Shown here piece by piece: positions 8,679-17,462 of a stretch of DNA of 39,373 nt (within the stretch, counting starts at the first letter, position 1; each line of letters begins with the position of its first letter). The notes beneath the pieces are model-generated. The model was given only the letters and a program-made list of their open reading frames with translations, had not been told where the DNA came from and searched no databases. The position numbers and the translations under genes are program-made. This stretch comes from Prolixibacteraceae bacterium (lineage in GTDB: Bacteria > Bacteroidota > Bacteroidia > Bacteroidales > Prolixibacteraceae), in the NCBI GenBank assembly GCA_016931385.1, contig JAFGEV010000193.1, forward strand, positions 1-39,373, read 5' to 3'.

Positions 8679-9620
8679 TTGAAAATTCATAACGATATTG
8701 ACCGGTTTAAAGCCTCCAAACCGGTTATTACAATAGGTACTTTCGACGGTGTACATTTAGGCCACCGTAAGGTCATTGGCCAATTAAACGATATTGCCCG
8801 CCGAACAGGCGGGGAAAGTGTTGTATTTACTTTTTATCCGCACCCACGGTTGGTTGTTTCGCCCCACGAAGCCAACCTGCGTTTGCTTACCACCCTTGAT
8901 GAGAAACAAAAACTGCTCGAAGCGGCAGGTGTGGACCACATGATTGTTTACCCTTTTACCCGCGAATTTGCTTCATTAACTTACAGGCAGTTCATTGCCG
9001 ACATCCTTCTAGAAAGAATGAACATGGACACCCTGGTTTTTGGCCACGATCATCGGCTGGGGAAAGGTCGCCAGGGCACTTATGAAAATATTGTGGAACT
9101 TGCATCTGAAATGGGATTTTCGGTTGAAAAGATTGATACCTTCATCGTAGATGAATCCCATGTAAGTTCTTCAAAAATCAGGGAAGCACTTCTGAATGGC
9201 GAAATTGAAGTGGCAAACATACACCTCGGGTATAGCTATTCAATACCGGGAAATGTCACCCTGGGGAACCAAATCGGCAGGAGCATAGGTTTTCCAACAG
9301 CCAACATCGAAACCCTCGACCCTCACAAATTAATTCCCGCCGAAGGGGTATATGCAGTTACTGTAATGCTTGATGGAAAAATCTATAAAGGAATGTTGAA
9401 TATCGGGTACAGGCCAACCCTATATAAAAATGCCGACCACCGCACTGTTGAAGTTCATATTTTCGACTTTTGCGATGATATTTATAAGAAAGACATCGTT
9501 GTTAGTTTACACACTCGCATCAGGGACGAAAAAAAGTTTGATTCAATCAACCACCTGAAAGTACAACTCACTGCTGACAGGGAATATGCCATGAAAGCGC
9601 TCGCTAATATAAAGTTATAG
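8679..9620 (+). CDS. ribF: Bifunctional riboflavin kinase/FAD synthetase
   Basis: It converts riboflavin to FMN (kinase, C-terminal domain) and FMN to FAD (adenylyltransferase, N-terminal domain). The N-terminal nucleotidyltransferase motif TIGTFDGVHLGHRKVI (residues about 18-33) is intact, as is the later SSSKIREAL (the ISSTxIR equivalent). The kinase domain has GRSIGFPTANI and GVYAVTV. The 313-residue length is standard. The start is a TTG at 8679; no in-frame ATG exists before the first motif. It lies alone between the divergent TlpA-like gene and ahcY. Riboflavin synthase is 12 kb away, so the flavin genes are not in one operon. I see no FMN riboswitch. Confidence 0.93.
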   Translation: MKIHNDIDRFKASKPVITIGTFDGVHLGHRKVIGQLNDIARRTGGESVVFTFYPHPRLVVSPHEANLRLLTTLDEKQKLLEAAGVDHMIVYPFTREFASLTYRQFIADILLERMNMDTLVFGHDHRLGKGRQGTYENIVELASEMGFSVEKIDTFIVDESHVSSSKIREALLNGEIEVANIHLGYSYSIPGNVTLGNQIGRSIGFPTANIETLDPHKLIPAEGVYAVTVMLDGKIYKGMLNIGYRPTLYKNADHRTVEVHIFDFCDDIYKKDIVVSLHTRIRDEKKFDSINHLKVQLTADREYAMKALANIKL

Positions 9621-9682
9621 ACAAAAACATCTTTTAAACAAACGCATTGGCTTTTACGTTTTTTTATGAAACCTTGTTGCAT

Positions 9683-9690
9683 TATATTTG
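9683..9690 (+). promoter_or_regulatory. Bacteroidota -7 promoter element for ahcY
   Basis: TATATTTG fits TAnnTTTG exactly and is followed by a roughly 70-base AT-rich leader before the ahcY ATG. No SAH or SAM riboswitch fold was recognised in the leader. Confidence 0.5.
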
Positions 9691-9761
9691 CACCTTAATT
9701 TATTAATCGATCATTGGGTTACGCCATGATTAATTATTTTCAATAATAAAGATATAAAAAG

Positions 9762-11180
9762 ATGACTGTATTGACCAAAAAGAAAACCGATTATAAAGTT
9801 GCTGATATTTCTTTGGCCGACTTTGGAAGGAAAGAGATAGAGATTGCTGAGAAAGAAATGCCCGGGTTAATGTCGCTGAGGGAAAAATATGGGCCTACAA
9901 AACCCTTAAGTGGCTCCCGTATTATGGGATCGCTTCATATGACCATCCAAACAGCCGTGTTAATTGAAACACTTGTGGAACTTGGCGCTGAAGTGCGGTG
10001 GGCAAGCTGCAATATTTTTTCAACTCAGGATCACGCTGCTGCTGCCATTGCTGCTGCGGGCGTTCCGGTTTTTGCCTGGAAAGGCGAAACCCTGGCCGAA
10101 TACTGGTGGTGTACCGAACGCGCGCTCGATTTTGGGAACGGTTTAGGCCCTCACACAATAGTTGATGATGGCGGAGATGCAACTTTGATGGTTCATTTAG
10201 GTTATGAAGCCGAAAACAATCCTTCTTTTTTGGATGATGAAATTGAAGCCGAAGATGAAATTCAGTTATTTAAGATACTGAAAAAGATTCTGAAAGATGA
10301 TCCGGGCCGCTGGCACAGTATTGCCAAAGATCTCAGGGGGGCTTCGGAAGAAACCACTACCGGTGTGCACAGGCTTTATCACATGAAGGAAGAAGGAAAA
10401 TTATTATTCCCTGCAATAAATGTAAACGACTCAGTCACCAAATCGAAATTCGATAACTTATACGGGTGCCGCGAATCGCTGGCCGATGGCATTAAGCGCG
10501 CTACCGATGTAATGATTGCCGGTAAGGTTGTTGTTGTTGCCGGTTATGGCGATGTTGGAAAAGGTTGTGCCCGTTCGATGAAAGGTTACGGGGCAAGGGT
10601 TATTGTGACCGAAATTGACCCGATATGTGCACTGCAGGCAGCCATGGAAGGTTTTGAAGTGAAAACCATGGAAGAGGCCCTTGAAGAAGGCAACATTTTT
10701 GTAACCACTACCGGTAACCGCGATGTAATTACCGCCCAACATATGGCCGCTATGAAAGACCAGGCCATTGTTTGCAACATTGGCCATTTCGACAACGAAA
10801 TCCAGGTAAGCAAACTTGAAAAATGGCCGGGTATCGTGAAAACCAACATCAAACCACAGGTCGATAAATATACTTATCCCGACGGGCATTCATTGTATCT
10901 GCTTGCTGAAGGAAGGCTGGTTAACCTTGGTTGTGCTACAGGCCACCCCTCCTTTGTAATGAGCAACTCGTTTACAAACCAGGTTTTGGCACAAATCGAA
11001 CTCAATACCAAGGAACATGAGCTGGATGTATATCGTTTGCCTAAAGAGCTTGACGAAGAAGTGGCCAGGTTACATCTTGAACAAATCGGGGTAAAACTAA
11101 CCAGGCTCACCCCCGACCAGGCACGTTACATTGGCGTACCGGTTGAAGGGCCTTATAAGCCTGAGCATTACAGGTATTGA
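9762..11180 (+). CDS. ahcY: Adenosylhomocysteinase
   Basis: It hydrolyses S-adenosylhomocysteine to adenosine and homocysteine, relieving product inhibition of methyltransferases. It is a cytosolic NAD-dependent enzyme, usually tetrameric. The 472-residue length is typical of the bacterial long form. Visible hallmarks include the substrate domain motif [16 protein letters not shown], the NAD-binding Rossmann motif [46 protein letters not shown], and the conserved C terminus ending [10 protein letters not shown]. It is monocistronic, with its own promoter and a strong terminator 60 bases downstream. Confidence 0.97.
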   Translation: MTVLTKKKTDYKVADISLADFGRKEIEIAEKEMPGLMSLREKYGPTKPLSGSRIMGSLHMTIQTAVLIETLVELGAEVRWASCNIFSTQDHAAAAIAAAGVPVFAWKGETLAEYWWCTERALDFGNGLGPHTIVDDGGDATLMVHLGYEAENNPSFLDDEIEAEDEIQLFKILKKILKDDPGRWHSIAKDLRGASEETTTGVHRLYHMKEEGKLLFPAINVNDSVTKSKFDNLYGCRESLADGIKRATDVMIAGKVVVVAGYGDVGKGCARSMKGYGARVIVTEIDPICALQAAMEGFEVKTMEEALEEGNIFVTTTGNRDVITAQHMAAMKDQAIVCNIGHFDNEIQVSKLEKWPGIVKTNIKPQVDKYTYPDGHSLYLLAEGRLVNLGCATGHPSFVMSNSFTNQVLAQIELNTKEHELDVYRLPKELDEEVARLHLEQIGVKLTRLTPDQARYIGVPVEGPYKPEHYRY

Positions 11181-11240
11181 TTTTTCCTTTCAGTGAATAT
11201 GCTGTTGTTGTAGATTATCACAATGATATAAATAACAGGA

Positions 11241-11280
11241 AACGGGGCTTAAAGCAATTTTTGCCCCGTTGTTTTTTTTC
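11241..11280 (+). terminator. Intrinsic terminator of ahcY
   Basis: An 8-bp perfect stem AACGGGGC (11241-11248) / GCCCCGTT (11263-11270) with a 14-base loop is followed by G and then eight T. Confidence 0.85.
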
Positions 11281-11577
11281 GCTCTTTTGCTAAACTTCAG
11301 TTTTCGTGAATCAGTTAAAAAAGTTGAGGAGATGTAACAAACCGCCTCAGGCAGAGGGCTAGCCTTCACGCCTGCGAAACTGCGGGAATTCATCCCTGGC
11401 CCGGCGGCCGGCCGGCGTAACGGAATAACACCCTGGCCGAAAACAGTCATAAGGAGCCTGGCAAAGCGCTAATCTGCGTTTATGCTAAAGCATAATTTGT
11501 GCTTTTATCGCAGCAAAATCCAGGAACGTAATCCTTGAATTACATAACAATTAGGGAATACAATCACTAAAAATTAG
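11281..11577. other. GC-rich structured intergenic block of unknown nature
   Basis: About 300 bases with no convincing gene. Positions about 11330-11460 are much richer in G+C than anything nearby and contain nested complementary segments: GCCTCAGGC, AGGGCTAGCCT and GCCTGCG between 11343 and 11376, then CCCGGCGGCCGGCCGGCG near 11400. A short hairpin TTATGC-TAAA-GCATAA follows near 11480-11496. It could be a dispersed intergenic repeat, a structured RNA or a remnant of transferred DNA. It does not match tRNA, tmRNA or group II intron domain V as far as I can see. Confidence 0.4.
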
Positions 11578-11585
11578 TACATTTG
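11578..11585 (+). promoter_or_regulatory. Bacteroidota -7 promoter element for the AAA/DUF4143 gene
   Basis: TACATTTG fits TAnnTTTG and sits 11 bases before the ATG at 11597, which implies a very short or absent 5' leader. Confidence 0.45.
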
Positions 11586-11596
11586 TTAAAAAAAAG

Positions 11597-12721
11597 ATGT
11601 ATAATAGATATTTAATGGATAGAATAATCAAAAGAATTGGTTCAGGAAAAGCTGTTGTTGTAATTGGTCCACGCCAAGTAGGAAAAACCACAATGATTGA
11701 ATCAATATTAAAATCAAATGATTATTTACTTCTTGATGGAGACGACCCAAAAACTCGAACATTATTAACAGAACCAACTACAGAACAAATCAGATCAATT
11801 CTTGGCAAATATAAGTATGTTTTTATTGATGAAGCACAACGTATTGAAGGAATTGGATTGACAATGAAAATCATTACAGATAGGTTCAAAGATGTTCAAC
11901 TATTCACGAGTGGATCTTCCTCATTTGATTTGTCAAACAGAATAAACGAGCCCTTAACCGGAAGAAAATGGGAATATCAACTCTTTCCTATTTCTTGGGA
12001 AGAATATGAAAACCATCACGGCTACTTACACGCAGAACAAGATATAGAAAACAGATTGTTATATGGATTTTATCCAGATGTCTTAAATAATGTTGGAGAT
12101 GAAATTAGTATTTTACGGAATTTGGTAAATAGCTATCTATACAAAGACATCCTTTCGTTTGCATATATTCGTAAGCCAGAGATACTTGATAAATTAGTTC
12201 AAGCATTAGCTCTTCAAATAGGAAGTGAAGTAAATTATTCAGAACTAACCCAAATAGTGAATGTAGACAAAAAAACAATTAGTAAATATATCGACATATT
12301 ACAAAAAGGATATATCATTTTTAAACTTGGTAGTTTTAGCAGAAATGTGCGAAACGAAATAAAAACCAATAAAAAGATTTATTTCTACGACAACGGCATT
12401 AGAAATATGGTAATTGGAAACTTTAACCCCCTTAGCTTAAGAACAGATAAAGGTGCTCTTTGGGAAAATTTCCTTGTTTCGGAGAGAATAAAACAAATTG
12501 AATATAAACAATCATTAGCACGCACGTATTATTGGAGAACAAGACAACAGCAAGAAGTTGATTTTGTGGAAGAAAAAGGAGGTAAAATATATGGTTATGA
12601 ATTTAAATGGAACAAAAAAAGGACTCAAAAACTACCAAAGACTTTTACTGAAACATATGATGCTGAAACAAAAGTGATTGATAGAGATAATTTTAGAGAA
12701 TTCGTAACGATAAACAAATAA
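11597..12721 (+). CDS. ATP-binding protein, AAA_14 plus DUF4143
   Basis: This belongs to a family of ATPases found patchily in bacteria and archaea, often on genomic islands; its function is not established. The 374 residues hold a Walker A GPRQVGKT (24-31), a Walker B YVFIDEAQ (D78, E79), a sensor-like FTSGSSSF, and the family signature LTGRKWEYQLFPISWEEY. A winged-helix-like part follows (residues about 195-245), then the DUF4143 C-terminal domain. Its ending, EVDF...YEFKW, resembles the D...ExK core of restriction-endonuclease folds. Codon use is markedly more AT-rich than ahcY or gpmI, suggesting acquisition by transfer. It has no obvious partner gene; a toxin or mobile-island role is speculation. 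Confidence 0.88.
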   Translation: MYNRYLMDRIIKRIGSGKAVVVIGPRQVGKTTMIESILKSNDYLLLDGDDPKTRTLLTEPTTEQIRSILGKYKYVFIDEAQRIEGIGLTMKIITDRFKDVQLFTSGSSSFDLSNRINEPLTGRKWEYQLFPISWEEYENHHGYLHAEQDIENRLLYGFYPDVLNNVGDEISILRNLVNSYLYKDILSFAYIRKPEILDKLVQALALQIGSEVNYSELTQIVNVDKKTISKYIDILQKGYIIFKLGSFSRNVRNEIKTNKKIYFYDNGIRNMVIGNFNPLSLRTDKGALWENFLVSERIKQIEYKQSLARTYYWRTRQQQEVDFVEEKGGKIYGYEFKWNKKRTQKLPKTFTETYDAETKVIDRDNFREFVTINK

Positions 12722-12889
12722 ATGCCAATGCCTAACATTTGTAGCCGTTGCACAACCCCATGAAAATTTCTCATTTTGGACCAGATTTCTTTTTTATGAA
12801 AAAACATGCCTGGTTTTAAGGGATTTCAATCCAATGCCTTTTTTACAATACAATTTCAGGGTTTCTAAAAAAAAGTGTCTCAGAAAGCC

Positions 12890-13280
12890 TTATAACAAGC
12901 CGTTCAAAGCGTGTTTTTTCAAAAACAAAAGCCCTTCCGATTTGTCTTTCTTCGGCTTGCGGTCGGCTTTGTTCATTATTCTAACCTTGCAAAGGTGTTC
13001 GTCGAGCTTTTCGGCCGGGACTTTAAGTTCAAGGCTGTCCATAGAGGCATTGGCCTTTACCAGTGCCGAATCGATGCTCTGGGTATGCCCGCTTACCATC
13101 CCTTTATCGATACACATTTGCAGTACCCTTTCAAAGGATTTTTTAAATACTTCAACCGGGAAAAGCTGGCGGGTACGGCTCAGGGTGCTGTGCCAAGGGA
13201 ACGGTTCGTCGGTTAATAGATAAAAGAAATTAGTTATCAACACTTTAACGGATATATGGGGATTATGGTTAAATTAGCAG
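12890..13280 (-). pseudogene. IS1182-type (DDE) transposase remnant
   Basis: About 120 codons remain of an expected roughly 450-500. The readable piece has the N-terminal/first-Asp region of IS1182-family transposases: EPFPWHSTLSRTR, then LFPVEVFKKSF, then KGMVSGHTQSIDSALVKANAS (this Asp is the first DDE residue), then LELKVPAEKLDEHL. An in-frame stop precedes it near 13274, the join NFFYLLTDEPF looks like an internal deletion, and it stops at 12890 well before the second Asp and Glu. No clear terminal inverted repeats were found. It lies on the opposite strand just upstream of the endoglucanase and is a dead insertion element. Confidence 0.75.
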
Positions 13281-13364
13281 TTGTACAACAGGCACACAAC
13301 GCTTATTCCATTGCGGTTTTTGTGGGATACGGGGGAAGGTAAAAAAATCTTAAATAATATAAAT

Positions 13365-14480
13365 ATGAGAAAGAAATTTAATTTAAACCTACTTTTATCC
13401 ATAAGTATTGTTGTTTTTGTATCGACTTCATGTTTACAGCCTTCTGCAAAATCTACAATCAGTAATGCTGCTCAGATTATTCTGAATATGCAAGCTGGAT
13501 TTAATTTGGGAAATACATTTGACAATGGTATTAATCCTACTGATCCTGAGACCATAAAGCCAATCATCGATTTATATGTGGATCAGGGAATGAAACATAT
13601 ACGCATACCTGTAACCTGGATGGAAGGATTTAGAGGTGACCCCTTAACAGATTCTTTGGGCAATGTAAATTTTGAGCATAGCCGCTTTTTACAATTAAAA
13701 GAAGTTGTAGATTACGCATTAAATAAAGGTTTGTATGTAGTCATTAATGCCCACCACGAACGTGAATTTAAAAAGCATTATGATGATTCACCAGAGTATA
13801 ATGCCAGATTTCAAACGCTTTGGACTGGCATAGCTAATTATTTCAAAAATTATAATCAAAAACTGATTTTCGAACTACTCAATGAACCTGAAGGAGCATT
13901 TGGACGATCGGGCGGAGAGAGAGAGCCAACTGATTCGCTCGCAATTTATCTAACACAAAAAGTGTTTAGAGTTGGAAATGAAGCAATAAGAAAAACAGGA
14001 GGTTTGAATAACACACGAATAATAATGATCACGACCAATGGTATGGGTAATCAGGAGTGGATTGAAGAAGTTTACCCCACTAAAGAGACATTACCTGGTG
14101 GAGGTACTGATTCATGTATTGCGATCCAGGTGCACACTTACGATCCCTGGAGTTTTTGTGGCCAAAATGGAAAAAATGAAAATTATCCTGGAAGAGAAGC
14201 AATAAGTAATTCCATATCGAAAGTAGCATTACATGCTCAATTTCTGGGTGTGCCGGTTAACTATGGTGAATACGGTGTTGGTCGGTCTGACAATAGGAAG
14301 GAGAGAAACACTGATTTAGTACGCGAGTATTACCATACATTAGTGCAAACAACTTTTGAGCATGGTATGTCATCCACTGTTTGGGATGATCGTGGTTGGT
14401 TTGGACTTATAGAAAAAAACAAAACAACTGATGAATGGCAGTTTGTTTATAACATTGTACCCTTAATGTTAAGTAAATAA
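13365..14480 (+). CDS. Glycoside hydrolase family 5 lipoprotein (endoglucanase-like)
   Basis: This is a predicted surface or periplasmic lipoprotein that hydrolyses beta-1,4-glucan or a related beta-glycan by the retaining mechanism. From the ATG at 13365 it has a lipobox ending STSC (Cys23) and 371 residues. The (beta/alpha)8 barrel markers are all seen: GFNLGNTFD, HIRIPVTW, VVINAHH, acid/base Glu174 in LLNEP, QVHTYDPW (His258), nucleophile Glu302 in NYGEYG, and Trp340 in TVWDD. The open frame reaches back to 13281 into transposon debris, but the signal peptide fixes the start. There is no carbohydrate-binding module and no SusC/D neighbours. It is AT-rich like the surrounding accessory genes. 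Confidence 0.88.
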   Translation: MRKKFNLNLLLSISIVVFVSTSCLQPSAKSTISNAAQIILNMQAGFNLGNTFDNGINPTDPETIKPIIDLYVDQGMKHIRIPVTWMEGFRGDPLTDSLGNVNFEHSRFLQLKEVVDYALNKGLYVVINAHHEREFKKHYDDSPEYNARFQTLWTGIANYFKNYNQKLIFELLNEPEGAFGRSGGEREPTDSLAIYLTQKVFRVGNEAIRKTGGLNNTRIIMITTNGMGNQEWIEEVYPTKETLPGGGTDSCIAIQVHTYDPWSFCGQNGKNENYPGREAISNSISKVALHAQFLGVPVNYGEYGVGRSDNRKERNTDLVREYYHTLVQTTFEHGMSSTVWDDRGWFGLIEKNKTTDEWQFVYNIVPLMLSK

Positions 14481-14887
14481 GCTATTCAAAAGAACTCCCA
14501 AACTGTTAGGCTTATATTTTAAAAATGCAAAAGATTCTTTATAGGAAAACCAACTTCAAAAAATGAATCATGTTAAATTATTTGACACTCTGTGTATGAT
14601 AAATTTACAATGTCTTTTACAAGAAGAAACAATAAAGCATTGGATATGCTTAGATTACAATTTCAGCATCGTATTTGAACTTGATGTATTCGTACTAAAT
14701 CAAGTATAATATTATGAAACGAAGTATTGGCTTTTTTACTCCTTATTTTAAGTTTTTTAGAATTCTTATCAGCAAGATGGCCATATTGAAACCGAACAAG
14801 AAATTTGGTTGATGCGATGATGTATGAATAAAACGAATTTTGAATATTAAATTAATAATAAGGAAAAAAATCTTTAACCATTTGGCC
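14481..14887. other. AT-rich gap without a recognisable gene
   Basis: About 400 bases between the endoglucanase and the permease. No open frame with family features, no clear terminator and no clear TAnnTTTG element was found. GTTAGGC occurs near 14505 and its complement GCCTAAC near 12730, but they are too far apart to form an integron attC site. Confidence 0.4.
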
Positions 14888-17245
14888 ATGAAACTGAAAA
14901 TTGCATTAAGAAATCTATTCAAAAATAAGGTTGATACATTTATCAACATGAGCGGACTGGCAATTGGGATTGCCGTCTTTTTCGTAATTACCATGTACTC
15001 CACACATGAATTGAGTTATGATAAATTCAATAACAATTATAAAGATATCTTTCAGGTCAATATCGGTAAAAATTTTTACACAACTGCTCCGCTTGCCAAT
15101 TTAATGAAGGAAAGCATACCGGAAATACGGTCTGTTACCCGGATTGATTATTATGCGGGAGGAGGTCAATCTCCTTTTATTGAGGTTGATGAAAATGGTG
15201 GATCATCAAAAAAAGTGAAAGTTGAAAATGTTGCTTTTGCCGACAATACTTTTTTCGACCTTTTTAGTTTTAAGGTAATCTTTGGCAATCCAACCACTGC
15301 TTTAAATAATCCATATTCAGTTGTGTTAACCCGGAATACGTCACAGCTTTTGTTTGGAACCGATAATTCAGTAGGTAAATCCATCCATTATATTGGAGAC
15401 AGGTCTGACCTGCCCGAAATGGATATGACGGTAACCGCAGTTATTGAAAATATTCCAGACAATTCATCGGTTACCTTTAATGCCGTAGCATCTTTCGCAA
15501 CATTAATCTCCATTAAACCAACAGGAGTGGATATGGATTCAGACTGGTCAAACTGGATGTATAGTACCTTTGCTTTATTAGATAATAACAACAGTAAAGT
15601 CGTCGAAGAGAAATTAGGCAAATTATGGGATGAATTGGAGACAATACATTTAGCTGAAAATGAACATCAGGAAATTGGTATTGTTTCGTTGTCGGATATT
15701 CCGTTTCATAACAATAATAAACGACAATTAATTTTACTTATTCAGCTTGTCGGAATATTTATTTTAGCCCTGGCAATTGTTAATTTTGTTAACCTTACTA
15801 TAGGTAAATCGTTATTGCGTGCGAGAGAAATTGGTATCCGAAAAGTTATTGGTTCATTACGCTTCGAACTCATCAAACAATTTCTTTTTGAATCGGTACT
15901 TATCGGTGTTTTGGTTGCACCCGTTTCATTATTAATGATCAAGCTTAGTGAGTCTTACTTTATTAAAATTACTCATGCTCAGATTTCATTTGATATTATC
16001 CATCAACCATTACTGATTGTATACTTTGCAATAAGTATCCTTGTAATAGGTATTATTGCGGGCATTTATCCTGCATTTTATCTATCATCTTTTAAAATAA
16101 CATCTATTTTGAAAGGAGAAGCCACAAAAGGGAAAAAGAGGACCTCTTTACAATTTGGACTTTTTGTTTTTCAATTTGTTATTTCAATTTCTCTGATTAT
16201 TTGTACGATAATGATCTCGAAACAAATTGATTTTGTGAAGGACAAATCCCTGGGATTAAATACGGCGAATATTATTGACTTTAATCAGAGTAAACAAATT
16301 GGACAGGAGTATGACGTATTCAAACAAAGGCTTCTAAATAACCCAAATATTTTATCGGTAACACGATCGAATAACGGACTAGCGAAAGATCTTCCTATGA
16401 CTGCGACATGCGAGTATAATGGAACAAAGAAAACATTTACTGTTACAACTGTCGATCCTGATTTTATTCCAACGATGGATATTGAGATGCTCGATGGCAG
16501 AAATTTTTCATGGGAAATTCAAGGCGATAAGCAAGGGGCATTTATTATAAATGAAACCTTTGCTAAAGAATTAGGACTAAAGTCAGTCGCGAATGCTGAA
16601 TTTATACTTTCCAACAAAAAAGTGAAAATTATTGGTGTGACTAAAGACTTTTTTTATGATTCTTTCCGCCAAACACTGAAACCATCTGCTTTGTGGTATG
16701 TCGATTGGAATTCACATATTCACATTAAAATCAACAATCAAAATACAGCACAGTCTATAAAATATATTGAAGATTTATGGAATGAGCTTTCGCCACAAAC
16801 ACCTTTTGAATACGAATTTCTGGACAAAATTTATGGTCAGTTATACAAGTCGGAAGAAAATTTACAAAAGATATTTACCACCTTTTCTGTAATTGCTATT
16901 ATTATTGCTTGTCTTGGGTTGTTTGGGTTGGTTTTAAATAGCATTCAGCAACGTTTGAAAGAAATCAGTATCCGCAAAATAAACGGAGCTAAAATATCAG
17001 AAGTTATGATAATGCTCAACAAGGATTTTATAAAATGGATAGTGATTGCATTTATAATTGCCTGTCCAATAGCTTTTTATACCATGCATAAATGGCTTAA
17101 TAATTTTGCCTATAAAACTGAATTAAGCTTGTGGGTATTTGCTTTCGCTGGTTTGTTGGCATTGGGAATTGCGTTACTTACAGTAAGCTGGCAAAGTTGG
17201 CGGGCAGCAACCAGGAATCCGGTGGAGGCACTGAGATATGAATAA
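14888..17245 (+). CDS. ABC transporter permease, MacB/FtsX family (orphan)
   Basis: This is a large inner-membrane protein with two FtsX-type transmembrane modules and MacB-like periplasmic domains, the type that works in mechanotransmission or in export of peptides, lipoproteins or antibiotics when paired with a MacB-type ATPase. The ATG at 14888 gives 785 residues starting MKLKIALRNLFKNK, a common opening in Bacteroidota members. One membrane segment lies at residues 19-36, three around 280-420, another starting the second half at about 430, and three at 670-770. It ends with the typical RAATRNPVEALRYE. No ATPase gene is adjacent, so its partner must be elsewhere. It belongs to the AT-rich accessory stretch. 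Confidence 0.88.
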   Translation: MKLKIALRNLFKNKVDTFINMSGLAIGIAVFFVITMYSTHELSYDKFNNNYKDIFQVNIGKNFYTTAPLANLMKESIPEIRSVTRIDYYAGGGQSPFIEVDENGGSSKKVKVENVAFADNTFFDLFSFKVIFGNPTTALNNPYSVVLTRNTSQLLFGTDNSVGKSIHYIGDRSDLPEMDMTVTAVIENIPDNSSVTFNAVASFATLISIKPTGVDMDSDWSNWMYSTFALLDNNNSKVVEEKLGKLWDELETIHLAENEHQEIGIVSLSDIPFHNNNKRQLILLIQLVGIFILALAIVNFVNLTIGKSLLRAREIGIRKVIGSLRFELIKQFLFESVLIGVLVAPVSLLMIKLSESYFIKITHAQISFDIIHQPLLIVYFAISILVIGIIAGIYPAFYLSSFKITSILKGEATKGKKRTSLQFGLFVFQFVISISLIICTIMISKQIDFVKDKSLGLNTANIIDFNQSKQIGQEYDVFKQRLLNNPNILSVTRSNNGLAKDLPMTATCEYNGTKKTFTVTTVDPDFIPTMDIEMLDGRNFSWEIQGDKQGAFIINETFAKELGLKSVANAEFILSNKKVKIIGVTKDFFYDSFRQTLKPSALWYVDWNSHIHIKINNQNTAQSIKYIEDLWNELSPQTPFEYEFLDKIYGQLYKSEENLQKIFTTFSVIAIIIACLGLFGLVLNSIQQRLKEISIRKINGAKISEVMIMLNKDFIKWIVIAFIIACPIAFYTMHKWLNNFAYKTELSLWVFAFAGLLALGIALLTVSWQSWRAATRNPVEALRYE

Positions 17246-17462
17246 GCAAAATAAGTCAATATGATAAAGAAATAATATTGATTGTATATTTTATTATTTT
17301 GGAAAAATAAACCAGAATTAAAATTTTTATTCTTTTATACATGTGCAGGATTTAGACTAATTACCTTTTTTGTATTTGTGTAAGTTCCCCTTTTTATGGG
17401 CACATAATAATTAAATTTTTTCTTCATAATCAAATCTTATAAACTTCCGGAGTAAAGTTCTC

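Noticed and set aside
9621-9761. SAH or SAM riboswitch before ahcY
   Set aside because: The leader is short and AT-rich without the conserved cores; a normal TAnnTTTG promoter explains it.
10458-10889. Long minus-strand open frame inside ahcY
   Set aside because: It is antisense shadow of a strongly conserved coding region with no family features.
11281-11577. tmRNA, tRNA or group II intron end in the GC-rich block
   Set aside because: No T-loop GGTTCGA, no tag reading frame, no CCA-adjacent acceptor stem and no domain V motif.
12728-14512. GCCTAAC near 12730 and GTTAGGC near 14505 as integron attC ends
   Set aside because: They are about 1.8 kb apart with two genes between; no pair at attC distance, no internal core sites and no integrase.
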